Assembly (NCBI GenBank): GCA_000320605.2
Contig: KB445804.1
Coordinates: 395,785-459,784, forward strand
DNA: 64,000 nt
Direction: 5' to 3'
DNA from: Gelatoporia subvermispora B
Lineage: Eukaryota; Basidiomycota; Agaricomycetes; Polyporales; Gelatoporiaceae
Position numbers and translations under genes: made by a program. Below are positions 44,829 to 56,999 of the stretch, piece after piece. The notes beneath the pieces are model-generated. The model did no database searches. It saw nothing but the letters and a program-made list of their open reading frames with translations, and was not told the origin of the DNA. The first letter of the stretch is position 1; each line of letters starts with the position of its first letter.

Positions 44829-46363
44829 ATGACTGCGTCGTCTCATGTTCCACGCGACTACTATCAGGTTCTTGGCCTGACGCGCGACGCAACCAACGAA
44901 CAGGTCAAAGATGCGTACAGGCAACTAGTGAGATCACAGCAGAGTCCACGCGAGTTGATGCGGAAGTATCATTAACAACGCCCTTCCCAGGCATTGAAAT
45001 GGCATCCCGATCGACATACCTCCGCCAAGGAGGAGGCTCAACAGCGGTTTGTCGAAGTAAGCTACGCGGAAAGTAGTCACGTCGCAATGCGAGACCCTAA
45101 TCCTGGCACTTCGTGCCCAGATCAGCAATGCCTATAAGAAACTGACGAATAGAATCCAACGTCAGACGCAAGATTCGACAATGTCATCTGATGTGGCGAT
45201 GCGGCATGCGCAGCAGTCCTTGACTCCGGTAGCTTCTTCGTGCCCTCGCAATCCAAAGAGGCCAGCGATTCCTACCGTCGCGACAAATGCGAACTCAGGT
45301 CAAGATCCCGACCCGTACGTCTCTGTTTTCAGTGCATCTGCCCATGCTTGACTCCCAATGCACAGAATTTATGTAGACAAGATTCACCGACATCGTCATC
45401 CGGCGCCAATAGGCAGCTTTTCTCTACCCCGGGAAGAGCAGGCACGTCATGGTCATCACGTCAACTCTCGAGCGAGTAAGCGAGACTCAGATCGAGTTCC
45501 GAGCAAGCGGTGAGCAGTGGAATTTGGGTGCTCATGTTTCGAGTTGAGTTCCGAGCCGTATTTAAAACAGAGCCCGTGAGCCAAACTTTGATATACACCG
45601 AACCAAGCTCTCCGGGGACACAAGAGCCGTGTACGAGTTGGACCGTGTCAATTCCAGTGACCTCCCCCATCCCCGGTCATGTCCCGTTCCTACCACGAAG
45701 TCAGGAAGTGACCTCGGGAAGGACTGGATCTTCCCGTTACGTCTCAGCCTCGAGACCCTGTACTTTGGCACTTCACGCCAATGTCGCATCATACGGTGCC
45801 TCAAATCCGGCAAACGAGAAGAACTGGATATCGAACTCATAGTTCGACCCGGGTGGCGCGGGGGAACGCGGATTCGCTGTCCGGATTCAGGACACGAGAG
45901 GGAGGATGGAACTTTCCAGGACGTCATCTTCGTCGTGGAGGAGATTCCACATCCCCGCTTCCGCAGGATTGATGACGACCTGCTTGTCAGCGTGCATGTA
46001 CCCTGGAGCGATACATCTGCGCAACCACGCCCCTTTGTGTCGAGTCCTGAATCCGCGCAGAAAGCTCTTGAAGACGCTTTTGTACTCGGACTTGGAGGCG
46101 ACGAGTACTTCTTACCCATACCCCGGTCGTTAGCAGAAGGCGCGAGCGGCACCCAAATTATCGGTGCAGGCATGCCCATATGGAGAGAGGGAAAAGTCAT
46201 TGGGAAGGGTAATCTGATAGTCAAGTGAGACATTTCCTCGCATGGTCTCTACCGCATCTAACCTGCTGCCACGTTTAGGTGGGATTTCATATTCCCCGAG
46301 ACGTACGATTTGCAGCGCTCACGATGGGCAAATTTCAAGCGTGCTATGCACCGGAAGGCTTGA
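44829..46363 (+). CDS. divergent class B DnaJ paralogue
   Basis: Predicted Hsp70 co-chaperone, diverged from the Sis1-like gene at 11258. Exon 1 (44829-44927) and exon 2 (44991-45056) carry the J domain with HPD (ALKWHPDRH) and have introns at exactly the same two positions as the other gene. Exon 3 starts at 45121 (ISNAYKKL). The Gly/Phe-rich linker is absent; a Ser/Thr/Pro-rich, low-complexity linker replaces it, with splice sites I can only guess between 45300 and 45600. The C-terminal domains are kept: WIFPLRLSLETLYFG, RPGWRGGTRIRCP, FQDVIFVVEEIPHPRFRR, GAGMPIWREG, and a final intron before VKWDFIFPETYDLQRSRW. It lacks the conserved glycine-rich features, so client range is probably different. 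Confidence 0.75.
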
Positions 46364-46848
46364 GATCGCGCTGTTCCGCGACCACTGAACAAATCATGAT
46401 GTTCTCGTACGTCTGTATACCGGGAGTTCCTGCCTGTACTGTTACAAATCAGCCCATTCATTGACGAGACGACCAAGATGGATACGGCAGACAAAGACCT
46501 CAATCCGATGATAAGCATGACGGGCCTCGATCTTGTGTATGCTAATGTGATCCGAATAGTTGTTCAATGCGCTCTACTGTACGCATAGTATAATGTAGCT
46601 AATGCGAATAAACGACTGTGGCAAGCTGACTACCAGACACATTGCTAAGCAGCAATATACGTGATGCTACCTACCTGTAGATACATACATATCGTATGTG
46701 TGAGCAAGACAATAAGATAATTATCCCCATATAAGAGGCCTCAATGACTCTGCTCGCATTATCTGCTGTGCGCCGTATCCCCCGAGCACCTCGAAGCTGT
46801 CACTTCCGTCGGACAGTGAGACCGCATGGTAATAAGCAACCGATTCAA
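46364..46848. other. intergenic, converging 3' ends
   Basis: About 480 nt of A+T-rich DNA between the converging DnaJ-like and F-box genes, with no supported frame other than possible read-through of the F-box gene to 46721. Confidence 0.5.
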
Positions 46849-48206
46849 CTATGTCGATCGCAAGGAACTTTGGAGATCGATCGAGACACGCGACACGCTT
46901 TGCAATCTTGCTATGGTCAATATCATCCAGGAACATGGATAGATCCCAAGTGCCTGGATATCATGTTCTCTCTGAGTTCCATTGCCCGCAGAAGAGTAGT
47001 GCAAGTACCATATGGTTTCCGCGAATTGAACCAGACCCTCACGCGGATATCGAGGTAATCCACAGGAAATAAACGCAGTATTTGAATTAGGGTATCCTGA
47101 TACGGGATCTGAGCTCTGCGGTCACCACTATCTTACGGGAAAGAACTTACCACGAACTCGCACATCCTGAGGTTGCAGTCCGTAGGATCAATGGTGATTG
47201 ACAAATGTGTCAGCTCCAGGCTACGCGGTAGAGAGCTCGGAAGCCGCCTGAAGTCAAACTCCCTAAGGGCAGTCCGAAATATCAAGCACCGGGGACGAAG
47301 CTCATCGAGTGTTGTCATCATCCTGGTTATGTTGTCACCAGTTACCGGTTGATATATGACCAGACGATGGGCCCGAGAAGATATAGCTAGTGAATAGAGA
47401 CTGAGCACGTCGGAAACAATCTCCTTGAGATTCGACCAAAGTTCGTCTGGTCTAGTCTGCAAATTCCTGGTGCGCGCAGTGTCGGCGACAGAATAGTCTT
47501 GTGGCCAGTCTTTTTTAATCGTGGTTATTGTCAGCCTTTGAAGGTTTGGGAAAAGGCGAAACATCTCGTTCGTGCAAATGCCTCGACCCCTGCAGCACAT
47601 CTCTAACTCCAGGGTGTGCAAGCGAGGGAATGTCATTGTGGCGTCGGGCATATCACATAGACTGAGATACATCTCCTCTAGTGTGTCTTGGCAGCGAGCA
47701 ACCCAAGGCGATGGATCTAAATGCCCCGGTCCAACGAAATTGAGCGTCAGCTTCGCCAGCGATGCTCGCAGTTGTTTGGCCAGCTGGTGTGCGAACGGGC
47801 CCGCGTCTGAAAGAGTAAGTTCCTTCAACGCAGCCACTTTAGCAATGGCCTGGATCAGCCGAACTGGGTCCCAGCGCAAGAGATCTTCACTGTGGACAAG
47901 TGTCAGGCTGCGTAGGGACGGTAGCCGCCCCATTAGGTCCACGAATTCGTCTGCCCAATCCTTGCGAAGGCAGTGTCGTCCGATGTCTATCTTGAGTATC
48001 CGTAGATGATGATGTGCCACTCCGGAATTCCCCTTCATGTACAAGATGAAGGACGGATAGCGGCGGTCGTCAATGATAGCGCCAACGTTGACCAGGTGAG
48101 AGATTCCAGCTGCAAGGAGGGTGCGACATGTCATCGACAAAGCAAGTATTTCTGCTTGATGGAGGAACTTCATGAGGAACGTAAGAACGTCGTAGTTGAG
48201 CTTCAT
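46849..48206 (-). CDS. F-box/LRR-like protein
   Basis: Likely substrate adaptor of an SCF ubiquitin ligase; target unknown. Start at ATG 48206, where an F-box-like helix begins (KLNYDVLTFLMKFLHQAEILALSMTCRTLLAAGISHLV). Irregular leucine-rich repeats follow: LPSLRSLTLVHSEDLL, ALKELTLSDAGPF, LEEMYLSLCDMPD, FPRLHTLELEMCCRGRG, FPNLQRLTITTI, RSLELTHLSITIDP. Exons 48206-47151, 47108-47043 (adding LIQILRLFPVDYLDIR) and 46971-46849 give 414 residues; the last exon is chosen because it keeps frame, and another acceptor would run to 46721. The frame is open upstream to 48335 but without the F-box start context. Such genes form large, fast-evolving families in agaricomycetes. A possible fragment of a related gene is at 16015-16260. 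Confidence 0.7.
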
Positions 48207-48746
48207 CCTGGAGTGAAAGAAGTGCAAAGCTACGTCAAACCAAGTACATGTAAATGCCGTGAGCATGTCGCACCCTGGATGTCCGAGGGGCCATACGAAA
48301 CAATACTCCTCCGGTGACGCAGACATCCTCAACATTGCAGGGAAGGCACACTATGGTTGTCGAAGATTGATGGCAAGGGGTGCAGCGAGCTGCTGGAAGT
48401 TGAGTCGTGACTAGTCACTGTGGCTGGTCAAATGTCCCCAAGCGCTCATATGTTGAACATCGGGAGCTCATGTCAATGTTTCGCACCAGAGTAGTAATAT
48501 CGTAACAATGCACAACAGTGTATCATTCGTAAGCAAGTACATGCAAGTACTAGTCATCAAGACTTGCGGATCGTAATATCGTCAGTAATACCATGCACAA
48601 CAACAGCTGACTCTCCGATGATCGAACATCTAACGTCCACGCTTGCACCCCCCGAAAGTCCGCGCCATCCACACAAAAAGCATACAAGAATAACACAGAC
48701 ACCATATCTCTATCCAACATACTTCTCTTTGCTGTAACAGGAATAA
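48207..48746. other. intergenic, nothing recognised
   Basis: About 540 nt between the F-box start and the stop of the GBD/FH3 gene. It is A+T-rich and has no supported frame. It holds the F-box promoter and the 3' UTR of the GBD/FH3 gene; GTAATA/CAATGCACAACA-like stretches at 48505 and 48590 recur once. Confidence 0.5.
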
Positions 48747-51060
48747 TCAGTGGAACATTGGGGTTACGTTCCTGACCGCCGGCAGTCCGGATGCATATGT
48801 ACCCGCGGCTGTGCCTTCACGCTGCCTCTTCATAGGCGATGCCGGCGCAGACCCGGTGACGGGCAAAGAGCTCTTCCCGAGATTCTGAACTTGCGCGCGG
48901 CCCACCACAGCGTTGCGCATGTTCGAGGGCGGCGAACCAATGATTCGAGATAGTGACCAGGGTAGCTCAAAGCCTGCGCGGCCGACTGCAGAGACATAAC
49001 GCGCAATTTCGAGATGCAGAGTAGGATAATAAGTGACAGAAGCTTTCCGAGCGACCTACACATAATGATTAAAGTCTTAACATCAGAGAATATTCGTTAT
49101 TGGAAAACTCACAAGGAGGACACGCTCCATGCCGGACAGGAACATATCACTGTGGAAACGGTACGCAGAATGTTCATGGTCGTTGGGCAAATTAAGGTCT
49201 TGTGCCGCCGTTGAGACCGCGTTAAGGAAGCGGAAGTGTGTGGTCTGCCAACAACAGTAAGTCGTCGCGTTTACATGCGAATGTGGTACCACTTACCATA
49301 TATCCCATCGCTTCGAACTCTACACCACCGGTCATGCCGCCAGGTGCACGCGGCTTCTCGACCTTGTTCTCATCGGTTTCATCCAGGTTCCACACAGTGT
49401 TACTGGGATGGCAGAATACCCAGAAGTAATCTCGACATAGATCGCTCAATTCTTGCATGTATGTCTTGAAAACTCTGGGGCGGTGAAGTTCCTCAATGAA
49501 TTCGTGTGGCTCGACGGGTATACCAGTTTGCTCGGCCTTGGGTGGTGCTGGTGTCAACAGCAGGCTGCGGACGAACGCGAATAGAGTGTCGTACGGCGCA
49601 GGCAGGGTCACCAAGCTGCTTTGCACTGGTGAACGCAGCGAGCGCTCCCATGGTACTGATTGGGTGCGAGCATGAGTTCGAGAAACTGTCGAAAAGATAG
49701 GGCTTCCGGCGGAAGGTAAGGCGGAGGGCGGATACAACTCGAAGAGAACCAGGAGCAACTCCACCACGAGCTGACGTGTGCCAACTTCGCCAGGCTTCTT
49801 GTCGGAGTATAGCAGTGTGACGAGTTCTGAGTATGGTGTAGGGCATCGGCTGCGAAGAGCGGCACATCCAACGGCAGACGTTGACAATGCCTTGAAGCAC
49901 CGCAACAACTCGTGTAGGATCTGGTCGTCATGTTGTTCCTCGCTGTGCCACGATCAGAGGGTGAATACAGTAATGGACATGCTACTCACCGCCACTCAAC
50001 CCCAAGGATCTCCTTGAGTCTCGCAAGAAGGGCATCATAGCCACCGTGAAGGAGGAACTCCTCAGTCCAGCTAAGAAAGGATTCAATCCAACAGGTTGCA
50101 CAGATATCCATGCACGACACTTACCTAGCTGCCTCATTCCTGAGAAGCAATCTGAGCTTCTTGACAGTTTCCACCTCTAAGCGAATACTGGAGGAACTCT
50201 CCAGAATCTTACACCATTTCTCTGGTTTTCCTGCCGTCTTCGACCGCTTTTCCTTGACGGGTTTCGGAAGGGGCGGCACAGCCTCCGACTCCAACAGATT
50301 GGCTTGACTAGCGAAGTTGAACGAAGTACCACGGGCATACCCTGTTGTCATAAAAGAGGGGAGGCCCTTTGAGCCGTCCATCAGCTCGGACTGCTCTCGC
50401 GAATGTCGGGTTTGTGATTGCAGAGAGTCAGTGCTGCGTGCTCTACGGACACCGCGTGGGGAGAGAGTGGGTGGCTTAGAAGTAGCAAGAACCTGAGACG
50501 ACTTCAACATAGCAGCCTTCACAGTGGCATCCATGCCAGCTAGCTTCGGACGCAGCGTTGACGGAATCTGGAGGTCATCCTGCAAACATAAGATGAGATT
50601 ATTGTTCATCAGACGGAAGTAATTCATGGGACGGAAGCAAATGAACACGCCAGACGTTGACGAACTACGTCCACAACACCACATCCGCCAGTAACGAATT
50701 GGAGACGATGTGATAAAGGAAGGGACACTAATGCATTACTCCGATTCTAAGACCGAAAGCGACAAGTGGATAGATGCGAGAGAAGCACCACACAAATGTG
50801 ATCGCCAAGGCGTAGCGAACCTCATGCAAAGCTAGACTCACCAGAAGTCTATCAAAAGCTTCAGTTGTCACAACACCTTCCATCGGCATATCTTTTCCCT
50901 TTGATTTTTTCTGTTTCTCTGTACGGTACCGCTCATTTGCGGCGCTGGTGAGGTGGGGGTAGCAGTTCTCCTTGCCATTTGGTTCCGAGAAAGGTGGGTT
51001 CGTGAGCATCTGGAAGTCGGCAGAAGGCACCCGCCTGGAAGGAAGGATACTTTTGAACAT
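48747..51060 (-). CDS. stand-alone formin GBD/FH3 (armadillo-type) protein
   Basis: Contains the Rho-binding GBD and FH3 armadillo repeats of diaphanous-type formins but not the actin-assembling part. Exon 1 starts at ATG 51060 and has FDRLL, joined to DDLQIPSTLRPKLAGMDATVKAAML. After a Ser/Pro-rich stretch come LEVETVKKLRLLLRNEAA, FLSWTEEFLLHGGYDALLARLKEILGVEWR, EEQHDDQILHELLRCFKALSTSAVGCAALRS, YSDKKPGEVGTRQLVVELLLVLFELYPP, FIEELHRPRVFKTYMQELSDLCRDYFWVFCHPSNT and TYYPTLHLEIARYVSAVGRAGFELPW. It ends at 48747-48749 after a short tail (VRNVTPMFH). No proline-rich FH1 or FH2 lies downstream. It may act as a Rho effector without actin nucleation, as regulator or competitor of a full formin. Confidence 0.8.
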
Positions 51061-51358
51061 GTCTGTGTTGAACGGGAGGGAAAGAGACGTGGTTCAAATG
51101 TAAAGGAACGAGACGCCGTATGCCGGCCGAAGGTTGGAATCAAGTTGAACATGACCGCGTCGCTAATGAGTGGACCTGCACGCGTATCTCACGTGACCGT
51201 CACTCGCTAAGTTCGTCTGGCAGAATGATGAGGACACCTCTCGTCTTTACGCTACACCATAGATTTGGTATGAATATCATGAGTACACCATCCTCGATCG
51301 ATGTGAACTCCCTAAGTATGTGAAGCCGAGTGAAGCCCCGCCGTGACATCAGCTACCC
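51061..51358. other. spacer between GBD/FH3 start and GMC 3' end
   Basis: About 300 nt with no supported gene; holds the GBD/FH3 promoter (minus strand) and the 3' UTR of the GMC gene. Confidence 0.5.
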
Positions 51359-54237
51359 TCAGCGAGACGAATGCGCAGCCTTGATCAGTTCGGCGGCCTT
51401 TTCGGCAACAGCGAGAGTGGGCGCAGCCTGTGGTGCATTCCTCATCATTTCCTGAAAACAACGTATAAGATGGAAGTATGCCTTACCGTATGACCAGAAA
51501 CTATAATCGGAAAAACCGACGCGTCCGCCACGCGCAGGTTCGGGATACCATGCACGCGCAGGAATGGATCGACAACGCCACCGTCCTCGAGGGGAGCCAT
51601 GCGCGCAGTGGATGTGGGGTGATACAACGTGTCCGCCTTACGGCGAACGTACTCCTCCAGCTCGGTGTCGCTGAGCTTCAAGATCCCGTGATCAGTATGC
51701 TCGTCAGAGTCCCCAGCATGGTCAATCATAGACGCCAGAGGTTCAGTGTGCGCGAGACGGCCCAGCAGCCGCGCAGCGCGCATGAGCGTGAGCATGTCGT
51801 TCCTATTCGTGAGGTATCTGGTAATCACAGATGATCGTGAAATTCTGCGGCATTCGGGAAGATAGCGCTACGCACGCAGGATCAATCACGGGGATATCAA
51901 GCGGGTTAGACGATTTGAGCGCGATCTTGCCTGAGCTCATCGGTCTGAGGGGCGGAGATCAGTGGCCGATACCACGACAGTCGGACCCAGAGACGGGGAG
52001 CTCACTGGAGACAGACTGCATGTAACGCGAAATAGTCCCCGGGAGGGAAGGGAGTTTGGCCATGATCGATGTACGCCATAGGTGTGTAGTACAGTTCAAT
52101 GTCGGGAGCATTGGGCCCGGTCGTGTTGTCCTGATGTATCTCTGTCGCCGGAGTGTTCTCAGAGGAGAGGAGCTTCGGATCGTTCGATCGGCAGAACGCT
52201 AAGGATTCCGCGATCTAGATATGTGTTGTTATCGCACATCCGCGCCGGCGCGTGAAGACCAGAGCTCACATTTGTTGTCAGCGGGCCTCTGCCTGTCAGG
52301 CGATACTGCACAAGAGCCGTTAAAAGTTTTATAGTCTGCCCCAGGTTCTTGGGGATCAGATATCCTACGCCTGATTTCGTCTTGTCCCGGAAGTTTAGGT
52401 TCAGGACAAGGTGATCCATGAGTTGCGAGCCAACGCCAGGTAAATCAGCTACTATCGGAATGTCATGTCTCTTGAGCTCAGCAGCCGGGCCAACACCAGA
52501 TAGCATGAGGATCTAAATAGCACTGTCGTCAGGGTGCGCAGATTGACAATCTGTCGATCATCCTCACATGCGGAGTATTCACGGCACCTGCCCTACAAAA
52601 CACGTTCGATAAAGCACACATCGCGACGAATGCGACCATGCACTTACGAAATGACCACCTCCTTACGCGCGTGGATCTGGAATCGTTCCCCACTTGCATT
52701 TAAAAATTCGACGCCTGTTGCCAGAGGTCCGCCGGCTGAGTTGTTGAATAGGATACGCGATACGTGAGCTCTGGTCGCAACCTGCAAGTTGGGCCGCGCA
52801 AGTACTTCGGGTGTCAGGTAAGCGAGTTCTGCCGTAACCCGACGACCATCCTTATTCATGTAAGTCACTGCAACGTGCATCAGCAAGTGGATCTTCGTCC
52901 AATAATCCTGGCCCAGACTGACTAGCCTGCAGGAATTTCGATTGATGTGAGCGATCGCACAACAGCCTCGTATATTGAGTTCAACGCATACTTTGCCTGC
53001 CCCCAAAGTTCCACTGGGAGTATTGAAATCTGCGACACGAGATATACCAACGGCAGCGCATGCGTCCAGGAATTTCCCAGAACCAGCTGATGTGTGCGAG
53101 AAATAGCCAACTATAACCACACACTCAGAACCCGTTGTCGGCAGATTTATGGACATATACGTACTATGAACAGGGCCAGAGGACCCATGATGAGAGGTGT
53201 CCACCGAATAACGCGGATCCGGGTGGAACTTCTCGAACTTTAAGAAGTATCTGTCGCATGAGACAAACTGTCAGACATGAATTGACGGAACTCAATCACG
53301 CGTGCGTACGGGTGAAATTCCTTGTAAGACCACGCGTCAGCTCCTTCTTGGCCTTTCTGCAGCTCGGCCCACTTGTCATAGTCCGAAGGAGCTCCGTAGT
53401 GGAATCTGTGAGCGGGTCACTCAAGAAATCGGGATGAGAATCGCGTTAGTACTTACATCATGGCATTAATCGTAGTACCTTGGCATGCATAAGTCGGCCG
53501 TAAACAATGCAGTGTCAATGTAACACTCACATCCCCCAAGAAGCTTCGCTTTGGTAGCTTTTAGTACAAGTAATGTGCTCGGAACACATGCGAGGCAACG
53601 TACCTCTTGGCCAATACCTGGACCACCCTCCTGCATTCTCCTGAGGTATGGTAGACACCAACCAGGAATGCTTCAGGTCCTTGAACAGACGAGAGGCTGC
53701 TGATGGTATCGTCGCAAATGGATTATCCAGCGAACTTAGACGGATAGACAATGTTATCAGCGCTTCTGACAGACTGGCACAGTGGCAACATTCCGATGAG
53801 GGCAAGCACGTACCTTCCGCCAGCTTCGAGTAGTAAAACCTTCAGAGAAGGATCCTCAGATAGCCTAGCTGCCAGCACACACCCGGCAGTGCCTGCACAG
53901 TCATACTTATTGAGCTCCCGAATGCAACATCCCAGCTACTTAGATCTCATCCGACGGCCCACTCACCACCTCCGATGATTACTACATCATATTCCGCCTT
54001 CTCCTGTGATCCGACCCGTTGGCCTACTTTCGCAGCATCCTTGACCAACCTCGACTTCGATGGTTTCTTGCCTTTTCCCTTGAACGCAATCACGACCCGC
54101 AATGCGAACACGAGCGCTGCAGACGTCACCGCGAGCCGCACGCCAGGCGACGCGCCCCTAAAGCGGTCAGCAGCACCGTGTAAGAGGCCTAGCGTGTGCC
54201 CCGGCAGGAGCTCAATGTGTGATGCGACGTTCCCCAT
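51359..54237 (-). CDS. GMC-family FAD oxidoreductase
   Basis: Glucose-methanol-choline oxidoreductase oxidising an alcohol with FAD; substrate unknown. Start at ATG 54237. A hydrophobic segment (VRLAVTSAALVFALRVVIAF, about residue 35-55) suggests an N-terminal membrane anchor instead of secretion. The Rossmann motif is YDVVIIGGG|TAGCVLAARLSED, split by an intron, then VLLLEAGG. Later come the GMC signature around GAVNTPHILMLSGVGPA, DLPGVGSQLMDH, and the catalytic region YHPTSTARMAPLEDGGVVDPFLRVHGIPNLRVADASVFP with VSGHT|AAPTLAVAEKAAELI at the end. Around ten introns. The last intron extends past a first possible acceptor (AG at about 51452) to the GCACCACAG one, because that restores AAPTLAVAEK. 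Some internal exon ends are not resolved, so intactness is likely but unproved. Neighbours are unrelated. Confidence 0.82.
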
Positions 54238-54973
54238 GGTACGACGAGGATGTAGCCTGCGGAACAGCTAGCAAGACCCGTACAACGCCCCTGTTCCCAC
54301 ATCATTTATGTGGGTGCCACTCTGTGCCACAGGGAGAGCTCTAGCTCAATCGAAGGGGCCGAACGGGAAGATGCGGTCCCCTAACGCTCTCGGTTGGCCA
54401 TTCGGCTTGGCGGGATGTTCAAACACCGGGTGAGGCATGCATATGTTTCCGCTGAAAGACTGAGACTCTAGCGCGGGTAACCCGCGAAGCTGAAATCACG
54501 TTGGCTGGTTGTTACTGGACAACGACCAAGAAGTTCAATCGCTCGCCGAGCCGAAGACTAAGTGCAAAGGGACAGCCACTCCAGGCGTCACACCACGGAC
54601 GTGAAGTGATAGAATAGTCACCACGAGACGGCAGAACTCACGGCATCCCAGAGTGATGTACTGTGCAAGACTGGCAAGATGAAGAGGTGAAAGGCGGACT
54701 CTCCGAGTCTCATTCCAGCTAGGCTACAAGTAGTGTTGCAAAGCACAACACGGAACACAAATGCGACATTCGAGTCCGTAGCTCACAGAGTACGTACGAG
54801 TCCACGTAGGCCGCGAGGTGGCAGACAGCCTAGGTATACTACCGGCTACCGGCTCGTCAAAGGTCCAGAATTATCCGCACAGAAATACCGAAGTGTAGGG
54901 TGTATCACTATGCTAAAGAGTCATGTGCATGGGCGATGCAATGTCAAGTCCGAGTCGTGCGAGGAGGGGCGAC
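54238..54973. other. intergenic, nothing recognised
   Basis: About 740 nt. Short frames only (best 54733-55002, +, no motif). It holds the GMC promoter (minus) and the GH17 3' UTR. Confidence 0.5.
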
Positions 54974-56558
54974 TTAGTCGATCTCGCAGTTGGGTATCGT
55001 GATGTCCTTGAGGGTTTTGCTGAGGGAACATTAGGAGGTCAGTGATCATGGAAATCCCACCCGTGACGAAGAGGACGCACTTCGCATAGAACAGACCCCA
55101 GTAGCCTTCAACTCCACCGAATTGGATGAGCTTCCATGTCTCATCGAAGAACTACACAAGAGCATGTGTTAATAGTTAGACAGCCGTGACAGATGGCCGG
55201 ATACACACCTCGAAGAAGAAGTAATCTGTGCCATTCTGGTTGGCCTGGCACACGAAGGTGTCAAGGAAGGTTTGGAGGTTCGGTTCCGAAGCTGTCGAAG
55301 GTCCATTGCTCTCGTTGCCTGCATCGGACGAGTTCTAAAAAGATGCTAAGGTCAATAGACGAAGATGTATGAAGTGTCGTGTGAACGCACCGTAGGCCAT
55401 CCGGTCTCCGCAATGTACATCTTGGGGGCATTAGGGAGTGCGTTCGCAACAGCCACGTCTTGTGTCTGGAAGAAGTTGTATGTCCAGTCCGCAGCCTGGT
55501 CGATGGAGACGTTCGCGAACCACGGGTGCACGTTTGCCATCTGTTCATTTCATCATGAGTATTAGGGTCCATCATGCACAAATGACAGACGTACTCCGTA
55601 GTCGACGTTCTCAAGAACCTCGTTGTTGAAGTAACTACCGGCATCAGAGGTACCGACTTGGAGGCTGACGCCCATGTTTGCAAGCGTGTTCTTCATATCG
55701 GTAATGTTGGAGTTGAGAAGTGCAGCACCCTGGTTACCGATGGGGCCGTTAGGGGTGTCAGTGCCGTCACCGTACGCTGACAGGTAGCTGTGGAGTAAGA
55801 TGGACGTTAGCATCTCGCTTCTGCATCACATCGCGGCCTCACTCACTCCAAGATGAACTCGTTGCCGACCGTAACACCTGCAATATGGTCCGTGCCGTAG
55901 GTCTTGATCGCATCGACGATCTTGTCGCGCTGCTCCGAGTACGCGGTCGCGTTCGTGGGGACGTTGTAGACAGCGAGCCACACGGACATGTTGACCTTTG
56001 TGCGCTCGATCGCCTCGAGCACGAGCGCGGACTGGTTGCAGTCCGCGCCGTACAGCCGGATGCGCGACGTGAGTTGGGAGATGAGCTGGATGTCCTCGAT
56101 GACCTGGTCAAGCGAGTTGCCGCACTCGGGCAGCTGCGAGCCCGCGGGGGTGTATGCGAGGCCATAGAAGGAGTGCTTCAGGCGCGAGTCGGGCACGAAT
56201 GTGCTGGGGTCGTTCGGGTCGGTCTGGTTCACGACGCCCGATGGGCCAACTGTCGTGGCAGCGCTCGAGGAGGACGGGCTTGAAGAGCTCGAGCTTGAGT
56301 GCTTGCGGGAAAGGAGAACACCAACGGTGACACCCGCTGCGATGAGGACTACGAGCGCAATGAGTGAGGTGACGACCTAGACGTGTCGTCAGTTTTGACC
56401 CTGCTGCGGAGACGGACGTGCCAGCAGATCGCACTCACGATGCACTTGGACCGCTTGCTGCGGGACTCCTGCTTCTCGAGCCACTGGCTCTGGCTGTATG
56501 CCGAGTTGTTGTAGGGAGACTCCATGTTGGCGTAGCCGCCATTGCTGTCTGCAGGCAT
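54974..56558 (-). CDS. membrane-anchored GH17 beta-1,3-glucanase
   Basis: Endo-beta-1,3-glucanase-type enzyme of wall remodelling. Start at ATG 56558. A short cytosolic tail is followed by a single membrane helix (VVTSLIALVVLIAAGVTVGVLL), making a type II membrane protein, then a Ser-rich stalk (SSSSSSPSSSSA) and the GH17 barrel: FYGLAYTPAGSQLPECG, RIRLYGADCNQSALVLEAI, VWLAVYNVP, GVTVGNEFIL with the proton-donor Glu in GNE, MANVHPWFANVSID, and MYIAETGWPT with the nucleophile Glu. NGTDYFFFEFFDETWKL and GYWGLFYANKTLKDITIPNCEID end it (last exon to stop at 54974-54976). Seven or so exons with 50-60 nt introns. Similar transmembrane GH17 proteins are widespread in basidiomycetes. Confidence 0.9.
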
Positions 56559-56783
56559 GTTGGGTACAGGGAGGTAGCTACCGTGTAAAGCTGGGTTGGA
56601 GGGGGTTGGAGTCTTCAGTAGACTGGGCTGGGAGGCGTAAGGATCGTCTGCGCCGGATAGGCGGTGGGGGGCTGCACGGCAGTCGGTGTGTGTGTGTTAC
56701 AATGCGAAGGATGAGGAGGACGAGGAGGAAGAGTTGAAAGAGAACAGGAGGTTAGAAAGCGTCTCCAGGGCGGTTGTGGAGGA
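56559..56783. other. GH17 promoter region
   Basis: G+C-rich, with a TGTGTGTG run near 56686. Contains no supported frame. Confidence 0.4.
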
Positions 56784-56999
56784 TCAGAAGCGCACCGGAA
56801 GTGTATCGGCTGCGAAATAGTCCTGGAGATCTGGGTTCGATGCTCTGACGCCCGTGGCTTCGTCGCGATAGGCTGACATGTCGTTGTCGAGGCTCGCTAC
56901 GGCTCGGCTTCCTACTGCGTTTTGTCTGGAAATGTCGTCGTGAACGTCGTTCAAGTCGTGAAAAGCAGCGAGCAAGGCTCCCTGCTTGATGCTGCAAAC
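56784..56999 (-). CDS. candidate C-terminal exon, gene not identified
   Basis: An open minus-strand frame with coding-like text (IKQGALLAAFHDLNDVHDDIS, then AVASLDNDMSAYRDEATG and SNPDLQDYFAADTLPVRF) begins right after a CTGTTTGCAG acceptor and ends in TGA at 56784-56786. No ATG belongs to it; a possible first exon lies at 57040-57274 (ATG 57274) but its donor phase does not fit this frame. It may be the end of an unresolved small gene or a relic. A TATATATA at 57118-57130 may be its promoter. Confidence 0.35.
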   Translation of the reverse strand, partial: VCSIKQGALLAAFHDLNDVHDDISRQNAVGSRAVASLDNDMSAYRDEATGVRASNPDLQDYFAADTLPVRF

